From assembly GCF_009730915.1 (NCBI RefSeq), contig NC_052482.1, positions 21,561,912 to 21,625,911 on the forward strand: a stretch of DNA of 64,000 nt, given 5' to 3'. Both the position numbers and the translations under genes were made by a program. A model generated the notes under the pieces. That model did not search any database and was not told where the DNA came from. It was given only the letters and a program-made list of their open reading frames with translations. Of this stretch, positions 21,234-32,900 are shown piece by piece. Source of the stretch: Dioscorea cayenensis subsp. rotundata. Its lineage: Eukaryota; Streptophyta; Magnoliopsida; Dioscoreales; Dioscoreaceae. Each line of letters begins with the position of its first letter. Positions within the stretch are counted from its first letter, which is position 1.

Positions 21234-22660
21234 CTACATGCTTGATGATGATGATGCCGAGTTGGTGCCATCAAGAGTAGTCCGGAAATGAAGACCAGAG
21301 CCATTATCCACCTTTGTTGGGCATATCCAACATGCTGCATTTCTCCCAAACAACTGCAAATATATTAGACCAGACATCAAATTAATTCACTAAAAAAAAA
21401 AATGACCATATAAATATGCCATCTTGTATATATAGATCTATATAATATATATATATATATATATTTACCAATGAAAAGTTCTCATATGCCCCAAGGTCAT
21501 AAGGATGGCGATGTGCATCTGCAACTCCGTCCAAGAGAGAACGTTCTCTCACTCCTTGTGCGTGCTGATCAATTGAATAATCCATGAACAATATGAGAAA
21601 CACAAAATATAGTTCAGGAAATTAAACTAAATGACAACTTAAATTTCCAAACCTCTATTGTAGTCTTGTTGTGGAGGGCAAGGTATATATGCCAGAGAAA
21701 GAGCATGGTTAATACAAGCGTAAGGGGAAATAGCAAAGCGCCACATGTAATCTGCCAGGTTAATAGGCGATAAGTACACAATGAACTGGATTAATTGGTG
21801 ATTAGAGAGGAATATGAAAACAAACTTACATGTGAAATCTTGTATGCTTCACCGGTTTGTTGTTGAGTCTTGAAAACATCACGTGCAGCACATATCAGAA
21901 GGATCTGAAATGAGATCACCGGAGAAGTGTCTGACAAATGATAAGAGTATCTTGTAAACCCGTTAAAAAAAGTTCAAACTTACAGTTGCATGGCAGCAAG
22001 TTGCTACTGCATACATAACCACCAGAATGAAAATCTTATAGTTTCGATGCCCCACACAGTTGCTCAGCCAAATACAGTGATGGTCCTGATACCATTAAAG
22101 GAATGAGTCAGTAAATAGACATAATTTTGAATTTAATGTAAAAGTGATTGAAGAACAAAGGAACAATAATACGTACCATCCTCAAAATACATTTGTTGCA
22201 AATGCTACAGTGATGCGCACGAGGGGGCCTATAGCGAGAGCACTTCATGCAAAATCTTGACTCTCCATTCTGACTCATTCAAACAAATAAATCATTCAAT
22301 CTCCTAAGTAGCATTTTTCACTAAAGCACAAGTAAACCAGAAGCACATAGAATTTAATAAACAATCTGTAGAGTATAAAAATACCTTCTTGCCTTCGTGC
22401 AGAGAGATATCAGGGTTCTCTAGGTCTTTGTAGCGTAGAGGCACAGTTCCCGGATCACTCATAATACCCATGATATAAGTGAGCATAGTCATGGCGGTGA
22501 GGAGAGAAAACAAAACAGCATTGAAAAACCCCACAATAGAGTCCAATCCAAGCCACTTGTCAATAGTCTCAAAGATTGTGGCATAGTAGAAATAGATCAT
22601 AATAAGGAAAACGATTACCACTGGGGTTATCACACGTTTGGGTTCTTGTGACCTTGGCAT
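21234..22660 (-). CDS. DHHC-type protein S-acyltransferase, PAT15/16-like
   Basis: Transfers palmitate to cysteines of membrane-associated proteins. Seven exons join in frame with GT-AG borders: 22660-22385, 22269-22177, 22085-21984, 21904-21830, 21751-21653, 21564-21469 and 21353-21234, giving 286 residues. Membrane segments lie at about residues 10-30 and 43-66, before the zinc-finger domain, and at 141-163 and 185-207 after it. The Cys-rich domain reads FCMKC (99-102), PPRAHHCSIC (107-116) then DHHC at 124-127 and NCVGHRNYKIF, with all zinc ligands kept. The tail has the family's HPYDLGAYEN and CWICPT motifs. Length fits plant PAT15/16 (around 290-300). It is the only intact member of a four-copy local array. 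Upstream DNA is the flank shared by the array. Confident on family, less so on which orthologue. Confidence 0.88.
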
Positions 22661-22899
22661 TACTAGCCCAAAGAGATGCTCTCACTTGGTCTAAGGGGGT
22701 TGGAAATGGGAAGCAACGGCTGCCGAGGTGGTGCTCTTCTGAGTCTATTGGAGCGAGAGGAGGAGGAGAGCGAGTGAGAGACTGAGAGAAGCAACCGGCT
22801 AGCTTTTAATGATTTGAGTGGTGACATCATGGTTGTCTCCATACATGCAACGTGGCAGTGTATGGGGTTGGCTTCAAAAGGGAGCGGGAGTCAAAAGGG

Positions 22900-23085
22900 A
22901 GCGGGAGTCACCGTCGTCTTCTGCCGCTTGCGCTTATACTTATCCATGTTGGTTCGTCGTTTTCTACAGCTCGCTCTGAATACTTATCCATGTTAGTTAG
23001 TTTTTTTCTATCGTTCGCGCTGACTCACATTAAATGCTTATATTCACGTTGGGTCGTCTTCTTCTATCGCCCGCACTGATATTTT
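22900..23085. repeat. Short minisatellite beside the intact PAT gene
   Basis: About four degenerate units of the same ~46-bp family as 18615-19310 (GGTTCGTCGTTTTCTACAGC, GAATACTTATCCATGTT). Confidence 0.8.
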
Positions 23086-24059
23086 TGTTATCATTTGTTT
23101 AGATAAATGTGAAATTTAATTACATATTATTGATTATTAATATATCAAAATAAAACTATTATTGTGTTGGTTTTATCATACATAATATTTTTGCATTTAG
23201 TTGATTAAAAATTAATAATATGATTAAATTATAGAATTCTTTTAATCATTTAAAAATATTTAGTTAAGATCTAGAGAATGGAACATGTGGTTTTTTTCAT
23301 TTGGAATATATTATATATGTTTATTAATAAAATTGTTGAGCTGTTTTTATTAATTAAAATCTTTTACATGGGATACAATAAAAAATATATGATATTCCCA
23401 CTTCTTTTTTATTTTTTTAATCTGGATCGAAAACATATTTATATTAAAAAAAAGAAAACACATTTATAGATTAATTCATAGAATTAAAATTTATATGTTA
23501 TATTTAGTTGAAAAATTAGTATTTTTTTATAGATATATAAAATAGATAAATCATAACTTTTTTTTGTATAATAAGTACTATCTTTTCAAACAAGTATTTT
23601 AAAATTTTAGTATTTGAAAAAAACATAATCATCTAAATATAAATACTTAGTAATTAATTTAAAAATCTACCAATAATAATAGACACTTATTAATATTCTA
23701 ATGATTCTTATTTGAGCTAATTAATCCGTATTTAATTTTGATTAATATTAATAAATTTAATATTTTAAAAATAAAACTTCTTTTTAAAAATAATTAATAA
23801 TATTGATCAAATTAAATATTGATTAGCTCAAATAACAATTCCTCCAATCTCTTATTTTTGAACCAAATATATTTATATAAATTTAAATTACACTTTCCGT
23901 AATGATTTGATATGTGATTTGCCTTATTTTTATTTTTATTTTTTTATGAAATACATATAATGTCAGCAATTAAGATAATAGGAATGAGATGGTTGAGTAT
24001 TAACTAACGTCTGTAATTTACCATTACATTAACTTATTTTTAATATTACATCAGATTAA

Positions 24060-24820
24060 AAATTCTACCATGTACATCCAGATGGGCTTCAATATAAAAT
24101 TATCTGCAGAAAATATATATATATATATATATATAATTTTTTAAAATAACAGAATATATATTATTGTTATAAATCTCCCTCCACTAATCAATATCAAATG
24201 TTATTAAAAAAATTATCCACTTTATTCAAAAACTACCGCCACCACGCGATGGCATCTTCTGAAAGGAAGCCAGAGGCCATTGAGGGAACTGGCGAGATCG
24301 GTGGCGCAACCCACACCGACTTTGTTATCTTGGAACCTTCTGGATTATTATTGATTAAATGAAATTTTCTTAAATTTTATCTTTACGCACACCCCCCTGA
24401 AATATTTTTTAATAAAATTTCTAGTTGTTAGGTAAATAAATAAATAAATAAATACATGATGTAGTTCATAGCTGAAAATGAAATTCATGTTTATTAAATA
24501 CCAAATGAAAACAAACCTTGATTCAGATTTTAATGGATGTTAAAGACCAAATTAAACAAAATATATATCCCCATTGTTAAGGAAAGTAATGAGATTAAGA
24601 TGTCACTAATTAGTCACAAAAAAGAATAATAATATTTTAAAACAAAGTATATATATATGATATGATCCCCATCTTGTCCATGTTACTTCTATTGTTGGTA
24701 AGCCAAACATTTGGTGCAACTGATTTTGTGTAGCTTTATTTCAGTTGAGGAAAAGGTGTATCATTATAATTATAAATAAATGAATAGACATTCACATAAT
24801 TAAACTTAGTTTAATCTTTT
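24060..24820. other. AT-rich spacer with one short open frame
   Basis: Mostly AT-rich. A 37-codon frame (24249-24362, plus), starting MASSERKPEAIEG, has a protein-like composition but belongs to no family I can name. It may be a displaced exon fragment. Confidence 0.35.
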
Positions 24821-24824
24821 GACA

Positions 24825-24831
24825 ACCTAAC
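24825..24831 (+). promoter_or_regulatory. AC-element-like site (ACCTAAC) upstream of the laccase
   Basis: ACCTAAC matches an AC element bound by lignin-related R2R3-MYB factors. It lies 366 bp upstream of the laccase start codon. Function is inferred from motif and neighbour. Confidence 0.35.
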
Positions 24832-25109
24832 TAAAGTGCTAGTGTTATGGTGAAGAAGAGGAAGAAGGAGAAGAAGAAGAAGAAGAAGGAGATTGATGGC
24901 TTACCTTCTTTTGCTTAAAGACTTGGAGAAGACCATCACCAACTTCATGGACAAAAAATTCAACAACAACAACAACAACTACAACAACAAATCATCCATT
25001 TTGTTCTAACATTGAATACTGAACATCAAAACAGATCATGTACTCATTTAAAGCTATGCCTTTAGCACCACTCTAAAGATAAAGGAAATTATAATACTTA
25101 TTTTCTCAC

Positions 25110-25117
25110 TATATAAA
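25110..25117 (+). promoter_or_regulatory. TATA box of the laccase gene
   Basis: TATATAAA lies 74 bp upstream of the ATG, giving a leader of around 45 nt. Confidence 0.7.
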
Positions 25118-25190
25118 CACCATCCCCTTTGCCATTGTTCCTCATCACTAACTCATTCAATTCCCAATACCATTCATTCAACATAGCTCA

Positions 25191-27421
25191 ATGGCAGCAG
25201 CAGCAGCAGCTCTGGCATTGTTGTTTAAGGCTCTCATCTTCATAGTTCTTTATCCAGAGCTTGCTCAAGCACAACAGACTGGCATCACAAGGCATTACAA
25301 ATTTGATGTAAGTTCTTTTCTTAATTAATAATTAGCAAAGTTCTAAGTTTTTCTTTTCAGTATAAATTAATTAATTGCATTACAATTTTGATTTGCATTT
25401 TCTTCTTTAGATTGTGATGGCCAATGTTACAAGACTATGCCATACAAAAAGCATAGCGACGGTGAACGGGAAGTTCCCCGGACCACCGATCGTCGCCAGA
25501 GAAGGTGACAGGCTTGTCATTAAGGTTGTCAACCACATCCAGAGCAATATAACTCTTCACTGGTACGTGCATGTATTATTCACGCATGCATACATATATA
25601 CATGCTTGAAAGTCTTGAGTTTATAATTAATGACTTGTAAATTTAATATTATGTTATGAAGGCATGGGATTAGGCAGCTAAGAAGTGGATGGGCAGATGG
25701 TCCAGCCTACATAACACAGTGTCCAATTAGAACAGGACAGAGCTATGTATACAACTACACAATTGTAGGTCAGAGAGGTACACTCTGGTGGCATGCACAC
25801 ATCTCATGGTTGAGATCCACCCTCTATGGCCCCATCATTATCCTTCCTACGCTTGGAATCCCTTACCCATTCACCAAACCATACAAACAAGTCCCCATCG
25901 TATTTGGTAATAAACCATGCATTCTCTCAAACTAATAATTACCTAACCTGAAAAATTTTCAAACAAGGTTGTTAATTAGTTATGGGTAAACAGGGGAGTG
26001 GTTCAACTCAGACACGGAGGCAATTATCAACCAAGCTCTTCAGACAGGTGGTGGTCCTAATGTCTCAGATGCTTACACCATTAATGGCCTTCCAGGACCT
26101 CTCTACAACTGCTCAGCTAAGGGTACATACATATATATATATGCTATTTTTTAAATCATTAATTAATTCATCTAATTATTATAAGGTAAAAATTACGTAC
26201 TTAAAATTTTTTAATTTGCATGGTTGCATGCATGCAGATACGTTCAAGTTGAATGTGAAGCCTGGCAAGGTTTATCTTCTTCGCATAATCAACTCGGCGC
26301 TCAACGATGAGCTCTTCTTCAGCATTGCAAATCACTCACTCACCACTGTCGATGTTGATGCCGTCTATGTTAAACCTTTCACCACTGACACAATCCTCAT
26401 CGGACCAGGCCAGACAACCAACGTCCTACTCCAAACCAAACCTGAATTCCCTTCTGCCACCTTTCTCATGCTTGCAAGGCCATATGCCACAGGCCTTGGC
26501 ACCTTTGACAACTCCACAGTTGCAGGAATCCTTGAGTACAAGAACCCTGATAAATCTCAAGCTTCATTTAACAAGAAACTCCCACTCTTGAAACCAACTC
26601 TTCCATCTCTAAATGACACTTCATTTGCCACAAATTTCACCAACAAACTACGTAGCTTAGCAAGCTCACAGTTCCCTGCCAATGTCCCTCAGAAAGTAGA
26701 CAAGAATTTCTTCTTCACTGTAGGTCTGGGCACAAGCCCTTGTGATAAGAACCAGACATGCCAAGGTCCAAATGGAACCAAGTTCTCAGCATCCATCAAC
26801 AATGTCTCATTTGTAATGCCAACCATTGCACTCCTCCAAGCTCACTTCACAGGCCAGTCTAAGGCTGTTTACTCTCCCTACTTCCCTATCATCCCTCTCC
26901 ACCAGTTTAACTACACTGGAACACCACCTAACAACACCATGGTGAGCAATGGAACCAAGGTTGTGGTGCTTCCTTTTAACACCAGTGTGGAGCTTGTCAT
27001 GCAGGACACTAGCATTCTTGGAGCTGAGAGCCACCCATTGCACCTTCATGGGTTCAACTTCTTTGTTGTTGGTCAAGGGTTTGGGAATTATGATCCTGTT
27101 AATGACCCTAAGAAATACAATCTTGTAGACCCTGTGGAGAGGAACACTGTTGGTATTCCTGTTGGTGGTTGGGTTGCCATAAGGTTCCTTGCTGATAACC
27201 CTGGTTAGTAGTCAATATTATTATACATATACATTGTTTTATAATTAGTATTTATTTATATTGATGTTGATTTTGATGATGGATTTATAGGGGTTTGGTT
27301 CATGCATTGTCATTTGGAGGTGCATACTAGTTGGGGTTTGAAGATGGCTTGGCTAGTGTTGGATGGGAGCCTGCCAAACCAGAAGCTGCCACCACCGCCG
27401 TCTGATCTTCCTCAGTGTTGA
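25191..27421 (+). CDS. Laccase (multicopper oxidase), LAC17/LAC4-like
   Basis: Secreted p-diphenol oxidase that couples oxidation of monolignols to reduction of O2 in the cell wall. Six exons join in frame: 25191-25307, 25411-25562, 25662-25906, 25994-26122, 26238-27203 and 27291-27421, giving 579 residues, the normal size. A signal peptide ends near residue 27 (AELAQ-type region), before [10 protein letters not shown]. All copper motifs are present: HWHG (89-92), WWHAH, HPLHLHG and [14 protein letters not shown] near the C-terminus. Several NxT/S glycosylation sites are seen. The exon pattern and the motifs [23 protein letters not shown] and [16 protein letters not shown] match the lignin laccases. 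The coding sequence carries a weakened miR397-type site (26287-26307). Family is certain, subgroup likely. Confidence 0.95.
26287..26307 (+). promoter_or_regulatory. Degenerate miR397 target site in the laccase exon
   Basis: The segment coding INSALND occupies the position where many plant laccases have a miR397 site. Compared with the perfect complement of miR397 it differs at five of 21 positions, one of which would be a G:U pair. Pairing is therefore weaker than in well-known targets. Confidence 0.4.
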
Positions 27422-27429
27422 TCTTCTTT

Positions 27430-28110
27430 AATTCTTTGATTTTTGAAGATTGTTTGTTTGCCTCTTGATGGTGGTGGTTGTTGTTGTCGTTGTTTTATTT
27501 TGGGGTTTTGATAAATTATTGTGCAATTGATTTTGCTGACATTGTATTAGTCTGGAAGGCTTTGTTTTTGATTTTTCATTAATAAAAATCTCAAGTTGTT
27601 GAGTTACATCTTTCTGCTTGCCTTAATATTTACTTGTATTGTCTTTGGTTACAATACAAGTAAATGCTCTTTTTTTTTCACCTGTTTTAAAATATAAAAT
27701 ATAAAATACTTTTGGGTATTTTTTAAAAAATATATATATATAAATTGCTATTTTGCAGGGGGTGGCCAGTCAAAAAAACAATAATTAAACAACGGAATGA
27801 ACCTTAATGAAAAGATCAATGACCAGAAAAGAGAACAAGATCAGCTGAGTACATCATTGAATAGATAAAAAAACAGAGCAAGGGTTAATCAATCCATTTG
27901 TTAGAGCATCTTCACGAGGTAAATCATTACAAACATCAACAAACAATTGACTGGACTAGGCCTTCAAAATCTTTGATGAAAAGAAGATAAAGTCAATGCA
28001 ATGTTGAGTTCATTGATGTCAACAGCGGAAGTTTCTTTGTATATGTCAAGTACAGTTTATGAGGTATAAGAAGGAATCGATATCGACATTCCTAAGAGCA
28101 AGGTTATTTT
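27430..28110. other. Laccase 3' flank and spacer
   Basis: Includes the presumed 3' UTR (AATAAAAATC near 27580) and a 15-bp perfect inverted repeat at 27628-27665, then AT-rich DNA up to the 3' end of SDIR1. Confidence 0.5.
27628..27665. repeat. Perfect 15-bp inverted repeat, 8-nt loop
   Basis: ATTTACTTGTATTGT, loop CTTTGGTT, ACAATACAAGTAAAT. It sits just past the laccase poly(A)-type signal and could be a 3'-end hairpin of that transcript. Confidence 0.85.
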
Positions 28111-28118
28111 TTTTTTCT

Positions 28119-30429
28119 TCAAACCATGTAGGAGGCATCGAGTTCCCCTTCACCGGTTTCCTGCCATCCAGAACTCACTCTATATTTGTAGATAGGGCAT
28201 GTTCCTTGTTGCCGCAACCAAGGATCTATACAGTTGCAGTGGAACTGCAAAAGAAATGGAGCATTAACAACTTGAAAATTGAAACATCTTCTGAGCTTAT
28301 TATTACTTCACTGAACTTGTCAATTAAGAAGTTCTAAAAAAAGGATTGTGAAATGCTAGTGCTTCTCAAAATGGCTTAAGTATATACTATGTGCTATACA
28401 CATTTAATGATGCCAAAATAATCCATCTACCAAATGTACAGAAAATATAAAGTCGAAATAATTTTCCAAAGACTAAAATTTACACTGAAGAAAAAAAAAG
28501 GTGCCGATTTTTTCATAGGCAAGTTGGCTATAAGGGTATTTTACCTGATGGAAGCATGGCAAGCTTCTTACTAACTCACCCACATTGACTTGTTCCAAGC
28601 AAACACTGCATGTCAGCTCATCACCTAGAGCTTTTGTATTTTCCTCTGATTTGACATTGTCTTGCTTCTTCTGGTAAGAGAAGTGAAACTACTTACCACA
28701 ATGTCTTATAAAGAAAGACATTTTCCAAAGTGGAGAACTAAAGACATAACTTAACAAAAGACAGATCTCAACAAGAAGCAGCCAAGTAAAGAGAAGTGTA
28801 GTCTAGAGTAGAAAAGGAAGGCTTAAAAACAGTATTCACAATATGAGGTATAAAAAGTAAAAATAGATTGATTGTCACATAAATACACTTTCCAAACATA
28901 ACATTCTAACTGACTAGAATCAGATGATAATTGCTTTTGTGGTCCTATATAAATAAGCAGTGATTTTTTATTGCCGGTACAACTAGTAGGAGAAAATAGG
29001 AAATGCAATATTAACCAATGATATAAACACCACATGTTAAAAGCATAACATATAAATGGGAATGCTTCAACAGATAAAATTATTTTGAATAATATGGATA
29101 GAAACACATATCAACAATAACCTGAGGTAACCATGCAGTTCTTTATGTAATTTGTTTTTAGATCCATGACAACGTATTAATGTGATGGCAAATGAACAAT
29201 AAGCATTCCTGACAAATCACAGAATTTCCTAGATGTAAAACACGGTTGAAAACACACCAGTAACTACACCAGTTATTAAAAAAGTCAAGTGGGATGTATA
29301 AGATAAGCTTACCTCAGTAACTACACCAGAGGACGATGATGCTTGCTGCAATGATGATCCATTACTGTGAAGAGTGAACAAAAACAATTTAGATGACATC
29401 CTTTGGAGAAAAAATTGCAAAAAGATGAAATTATGAAAGAAACAATAAATTTCAAGCCACTAAATGAACCATATAAGATCTAGATAGTTTACAATTTCGG
29501 TCCAGACGCGGAGCCTTGATTTGATTGAGATTTGTATATATGAACAGGAAGGGCGTTAATCTCTTCCTCGCTCATAGAAGGAGCATCTGGATTATTATCA
29601 GAGTCTAATGCTCTTAATGTATCATAATCTGAAGAGAATAAAATTTTCAAATAAGCAAAATCCATATAACCAGCATCTATACGCAAAGCACATATTTAGA
29701 AACAAAACAAAACACAACACAAACCTAAATCATCAAACTCCCGATCAAGAAGAGCAAGCTGCAGCCTAAGCCCTTGCAGTCGGCCTCTCGTTGCAAAAGC
29801 TATGGATGGCGGCATGTGCAGCCGCAATTCAGTATGCCCGAGCAACCCACTAGCCGCAGCAGCATGAGCTTGAGCTTGGGCCTGAAGTTGCTGGCATGTA
29901 GCATACATTCGAAGGCTCGTAGCCATTAAAAATACACCCAATGCTAACCACAGCTACAATGATACAATCATAATATGATGAACACACATCTCAAGCCAAT
30001 ACCAAAAAAATCAAGCAAAAATATAATGAAATACCAAAAAGTTGGGTGACATTTGATTCGAGTTCAGTATCATAAACAGCAACAGGACTGCCAGAGAAAC
30101 AATGCACATGATATTATCAGTCAAAGGGCATTCCTTTAAATAGAAAGCAAGTTCTTTTCATCAAAACATTGGGGAAACAAGTGCAATACCAGCCACAAGA
30201 AAAGTCAGCGAGTTAGAATTAACAGGCCGAGCTCCGGGATGCCAACGCTGAAATCATAAGAGCAAAATGGAAAAACATATAAAATCATGTTGGAATTGCA
30301 AGAAAACATCACACATTGCGAAAAAAAGTACAAAGATTCAGAGAAACATACTACAGTGCGCCTCCCAGGGATAAACTCTGGGATCCCGCTCTCGATTTCT
30401 CCTCTGCTCCCCCGAAAAACAAAACTCAT
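28119..30429 (-). CDS. SDIR1: SDIR1-type membrane RING-H2 E3 ubiquitin ligase with altered RING
   Basis: SDIR1 is an ER-membrane E3 ligase that promotes ABA and drought/salt responses. Eight coding exons join in frame: 30429-30352, 30247-30190, 30087-30035, 29953-29725, 29628-29493, 29364-29313, 28670-28545 and 28244-28119, giving 285 residues (Arabidopsis SDIR1 is about 273). The start MSFVFRGSRGEIE, two hydrophobic segments (~40-75), MPPSIAFATRGRLQGLRLQL and SMSEEEINALPVH are all SDIR1 hallmarks. A 5'-UTR intron is likely at 30477-30545. RING ligands are C223, C226, C241, H243, H246, C249 and C260, but the eighth position is Tyr263 (CPIY where the family has CPVC), and H246 is followed by C rather than A. 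Loss of a zinc ligand could cripple ligase activity. The C-terminus DASYMV matches the family. Confidence 0.93.
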
Positions 30430-30476
30430 GGTTCCAAATATCTCAGATCAAAAGCCGCTTTATCCAATCAAAGAAG

Positions 30477-30545
30477 CTACACATACATAAGATTAATCAG
30501 CACTGAATCAACATGAATGCAAAGAGCGCACATTAAAAATCTCAC
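30477..30545 (-). other. Probable 5'-UTR intron of SDIR1
   Basis: On the minus strand GTGAGA follows AAAAAG at 30545, and GTGTAG precedes CTTCTTTG at 30477. The pair gives a 69-nt intron with a normal AT-rich body upstream of the start codon. Confidence 0.45.
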
Positions 30546-30599
30546 CTTTTTCAGCACAACGAATTAAAACCCTAGATTCCGCAATTGAGGAATTGAGAA

Positions 30600-31235
30600 A
30601 GGAATCGAGGAAGAGAGAATTAATTCAGTGGAGATAGATATCAAGAATAAATGGTTAACATTTTGGGAGAGATTCGATGGAGAGAAAAGGAAAGGATTAG
30701 AAGAAAGAGAAGAAGGATAAGGATCGAAGTTGAAGGGATTTTAGCAGAGAAATGAGATAAAAATGGAAGGTTGATAATAACTAATAAATATTATTAACAG
30801 CTGAACGAAACGCGGTAAAAGCGAAGTCAACGTTGTCAACCAACCAGTGCAAATAGTCAAACTTAGTTAACCATAGCCCGGCCCATGTCTTTTTTATTTT
30901 CAATTTTTTTTTTAAAAAATGAGGTTTTTTATTTTATTTTATTTCATTAATTCAATATATATATATATATGTACATATTTAGAAATTGCTAAAATTGTAA
31001 TCATTTTTTGGTGTCTCCTTTCACATATATACCTGTATAATTCAATCAACAATTTGTACTAGTTATTATCATTTAATTATTTAATAATAATGAAAAGATA
31101 TTTAATAACTAAATAGAATTTCATGAAGGTTCATCTCTCTTATGAAATAAATTTATTTTAAAATATATTGAAATTTAGGATGAGGATATGTTTATATAAA
31201 GATGTTTAAATTTATTCAAAACATTGTTAAGCCAA
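30600..31235. other. SDIR1 promoter side and spacer
   Basis: Purine-rich leader DNA (30590-30760) followed by AT-rich sequence. No gene is seen. Confidence 0.5.
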
Positions 31236-31237
31236 AA

Positions 31238-31318
31238 GTCAAGATGGCCGAGTTGGTCTAAGGCGCCAGTTTCAGGTACTGGTCCGAAGGGGCATGGGTT
31301 CGAATCCCATTCTTGACA
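31238..31318 (+). tRNA. tRNA-Leu (anticodon CAG)
   Basis: The acceptor stem GTCAAGA/TCTTGAC closes an 81-nt cloverleaf without intron. The A box TGGCCGAGTTGGTCTAAGG and B box GGTTCGAATCC are intact. The anticodon stem CCAGT/ACTGG holds loop TTCAGGT, giving anticodon CAG, and a type II long variable arm follows. The CCA end is not encoded. Confidence 0.95.
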
Positions 31319-31326
31319 ATACTTCC

Positions 31327-31339
31327 TTTTTTTTTTTTT
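31327..31339 (+). terminator. Pol III terminator of the tRNA gene
   Basis: An uninterrupted run of 13 T begins 9 nt past the tRNA 3' end. Confidence 0.85.
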
Positions 31340-31344
31340 CGACA

Positions 31345-32895
31345 ATAAAAACAAAAGGGGGCTCATCTTTGAATCCATTCTCTCTTTGTTTATCATTCCA
31401 ACAATTATTACCTTTCAGACAGCATCAGCAAGTTAAAAAAACAAAAAGAGCAAAGATCTAATTGTACTCCACAATGGAGGGGTACATTTGCTGACATGGA
31501 CACTGGCAACTTTAGTAGCCACCTCACGTAGCAAATGCTACTAGAACTAAGTAATCACCACAGATTAATATAAGTTTTTGGACCACCATAACAAAATTCT
31601 TGTGTGCTGAAAATTATACATTGAAATGGATTCTGACAAACTTCAAATATAAAATCAGCAAAGACTAAAAACAAAGAATAAATTCAAAGAAGAGTTGACT
31701 AGGGTCACTTAATTCCAAAGTCTCATGGTGAATTGATGTGCTTGAGTTATAAAAAGAAAAAAAAACACATATTGAAACCATATGAGAGTTAGGGAATTCA
31801 ATAGAATACTTTCAGTAAACAAAGCTTGGGAAAGAAATGCAATGCTACTCTCAGTGACAAGGAATATATTTCTCAGAATAAAGAGTAATTCAAGAGATAG
31901 AATAGTCAAATTGTATACAGATTACTTTGTCAATCAATTGAGCAAGAAGACAGGCATGATTCCATCACAATTTTATTTAGGAAAACCAACCACCCACCAT
32001 TTAACTAATCTGAAGAATATCATGCATGAATCTAGACCATGGAGTCTGAATTGGAATAAGGAGGAGTACTTAAATCGAAATGTATAAGAGCAGGTCTCTG
32101 AAAGTGCCTTTCAGACCAACTTTAGAAGAATCATCAGGGAAAATTAGTTTCAACTGAAACCAACCAACCAAGAAACTGAATAAAAAACATAGATGAGACA
32201 AATGGCGAATTGATGTGCATAAACAGTATATCAGGTTAGGAGTACTAAATTAGAATGGAATCAAAGTATACAAACAGCATAAGAGCATTAGAAGTAATAT
32301 GCATTCAGAATTCATACAGAACTAAACATTTGTGTTGAAATATAAGACAAAAGGAAATAGCAGACATAACAAATTAGAACTGGATATGACCAACCATTCT
32401 CCATAGTAAGACAGAACAAAGCAAATTTTGTACAACAACTCTCAGGCAAAGGCAAAGTTCACTGCATTGCAGACAAAGCAAAATCAATTAGAAAACAAAC
32501 ATCTATCAGGAAAGTATTCAGAGCATTCAAGATAGGATCAAATCATCTGCTCGATCACTGAAACATTCTTTTCTTTTCTTTTCTTTCACCAGAGAATGAC
32601 CATATCAAGACTGCTCTCTTTGCATTTTCACCATGTGGCAGTGATAACCATAATATATATATATGTATCTATATATACACACGTTCCAAGTAACAAGAAG
32701 ATGCAAGCATGTTTCTTGAAAATTTTCCAAAGATCATCTATTTACACACGGGAATAGAGAAACAAAATCTAAAACTCTTATGAATAGATCTTAAAAGAAC
32801 AAAAAGATAAAAACCCAAAGCACCTACACAACAAAATGTGAGCTTTCTCCATCTTCTAAATGCAAGAGTTTCATCTTATCATATAAAACCAGAGG
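31345..32895. other. Intergenic DNA and probable 3' UTR of the RDUF-like gene
   Basis: No coding sequence is supported. The part nearest 32900 is probably the 3' UTR of the minus-strand RING gene. The 101-codon plus-strand frame near 31782 resembles no family. Confidence 0.45.
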
Positions 32896-32900
32896 ACGTT

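Larger units (their letters stand above)
21110..24060. repeat. Segmental duplication unit D (PAT array, intact gene)
   Basis: Fourth unit, with the intact PAT gene, its promoter flank (22670-22900), a short minisatellite (~22900-23085) and the AT-rich tail (23100-24060) shared with units A-C. Confidence 0.75.

Noticed and set aside
26807-27076. 89-codon minus-strand open frame
   Set aside because: Antisense shadow of laccase exon 5.
31782-32087. 101-codon plus-strand open frame
   Set aside because: No recognisable domain and AT-rich composition. Not supportable as a gene.
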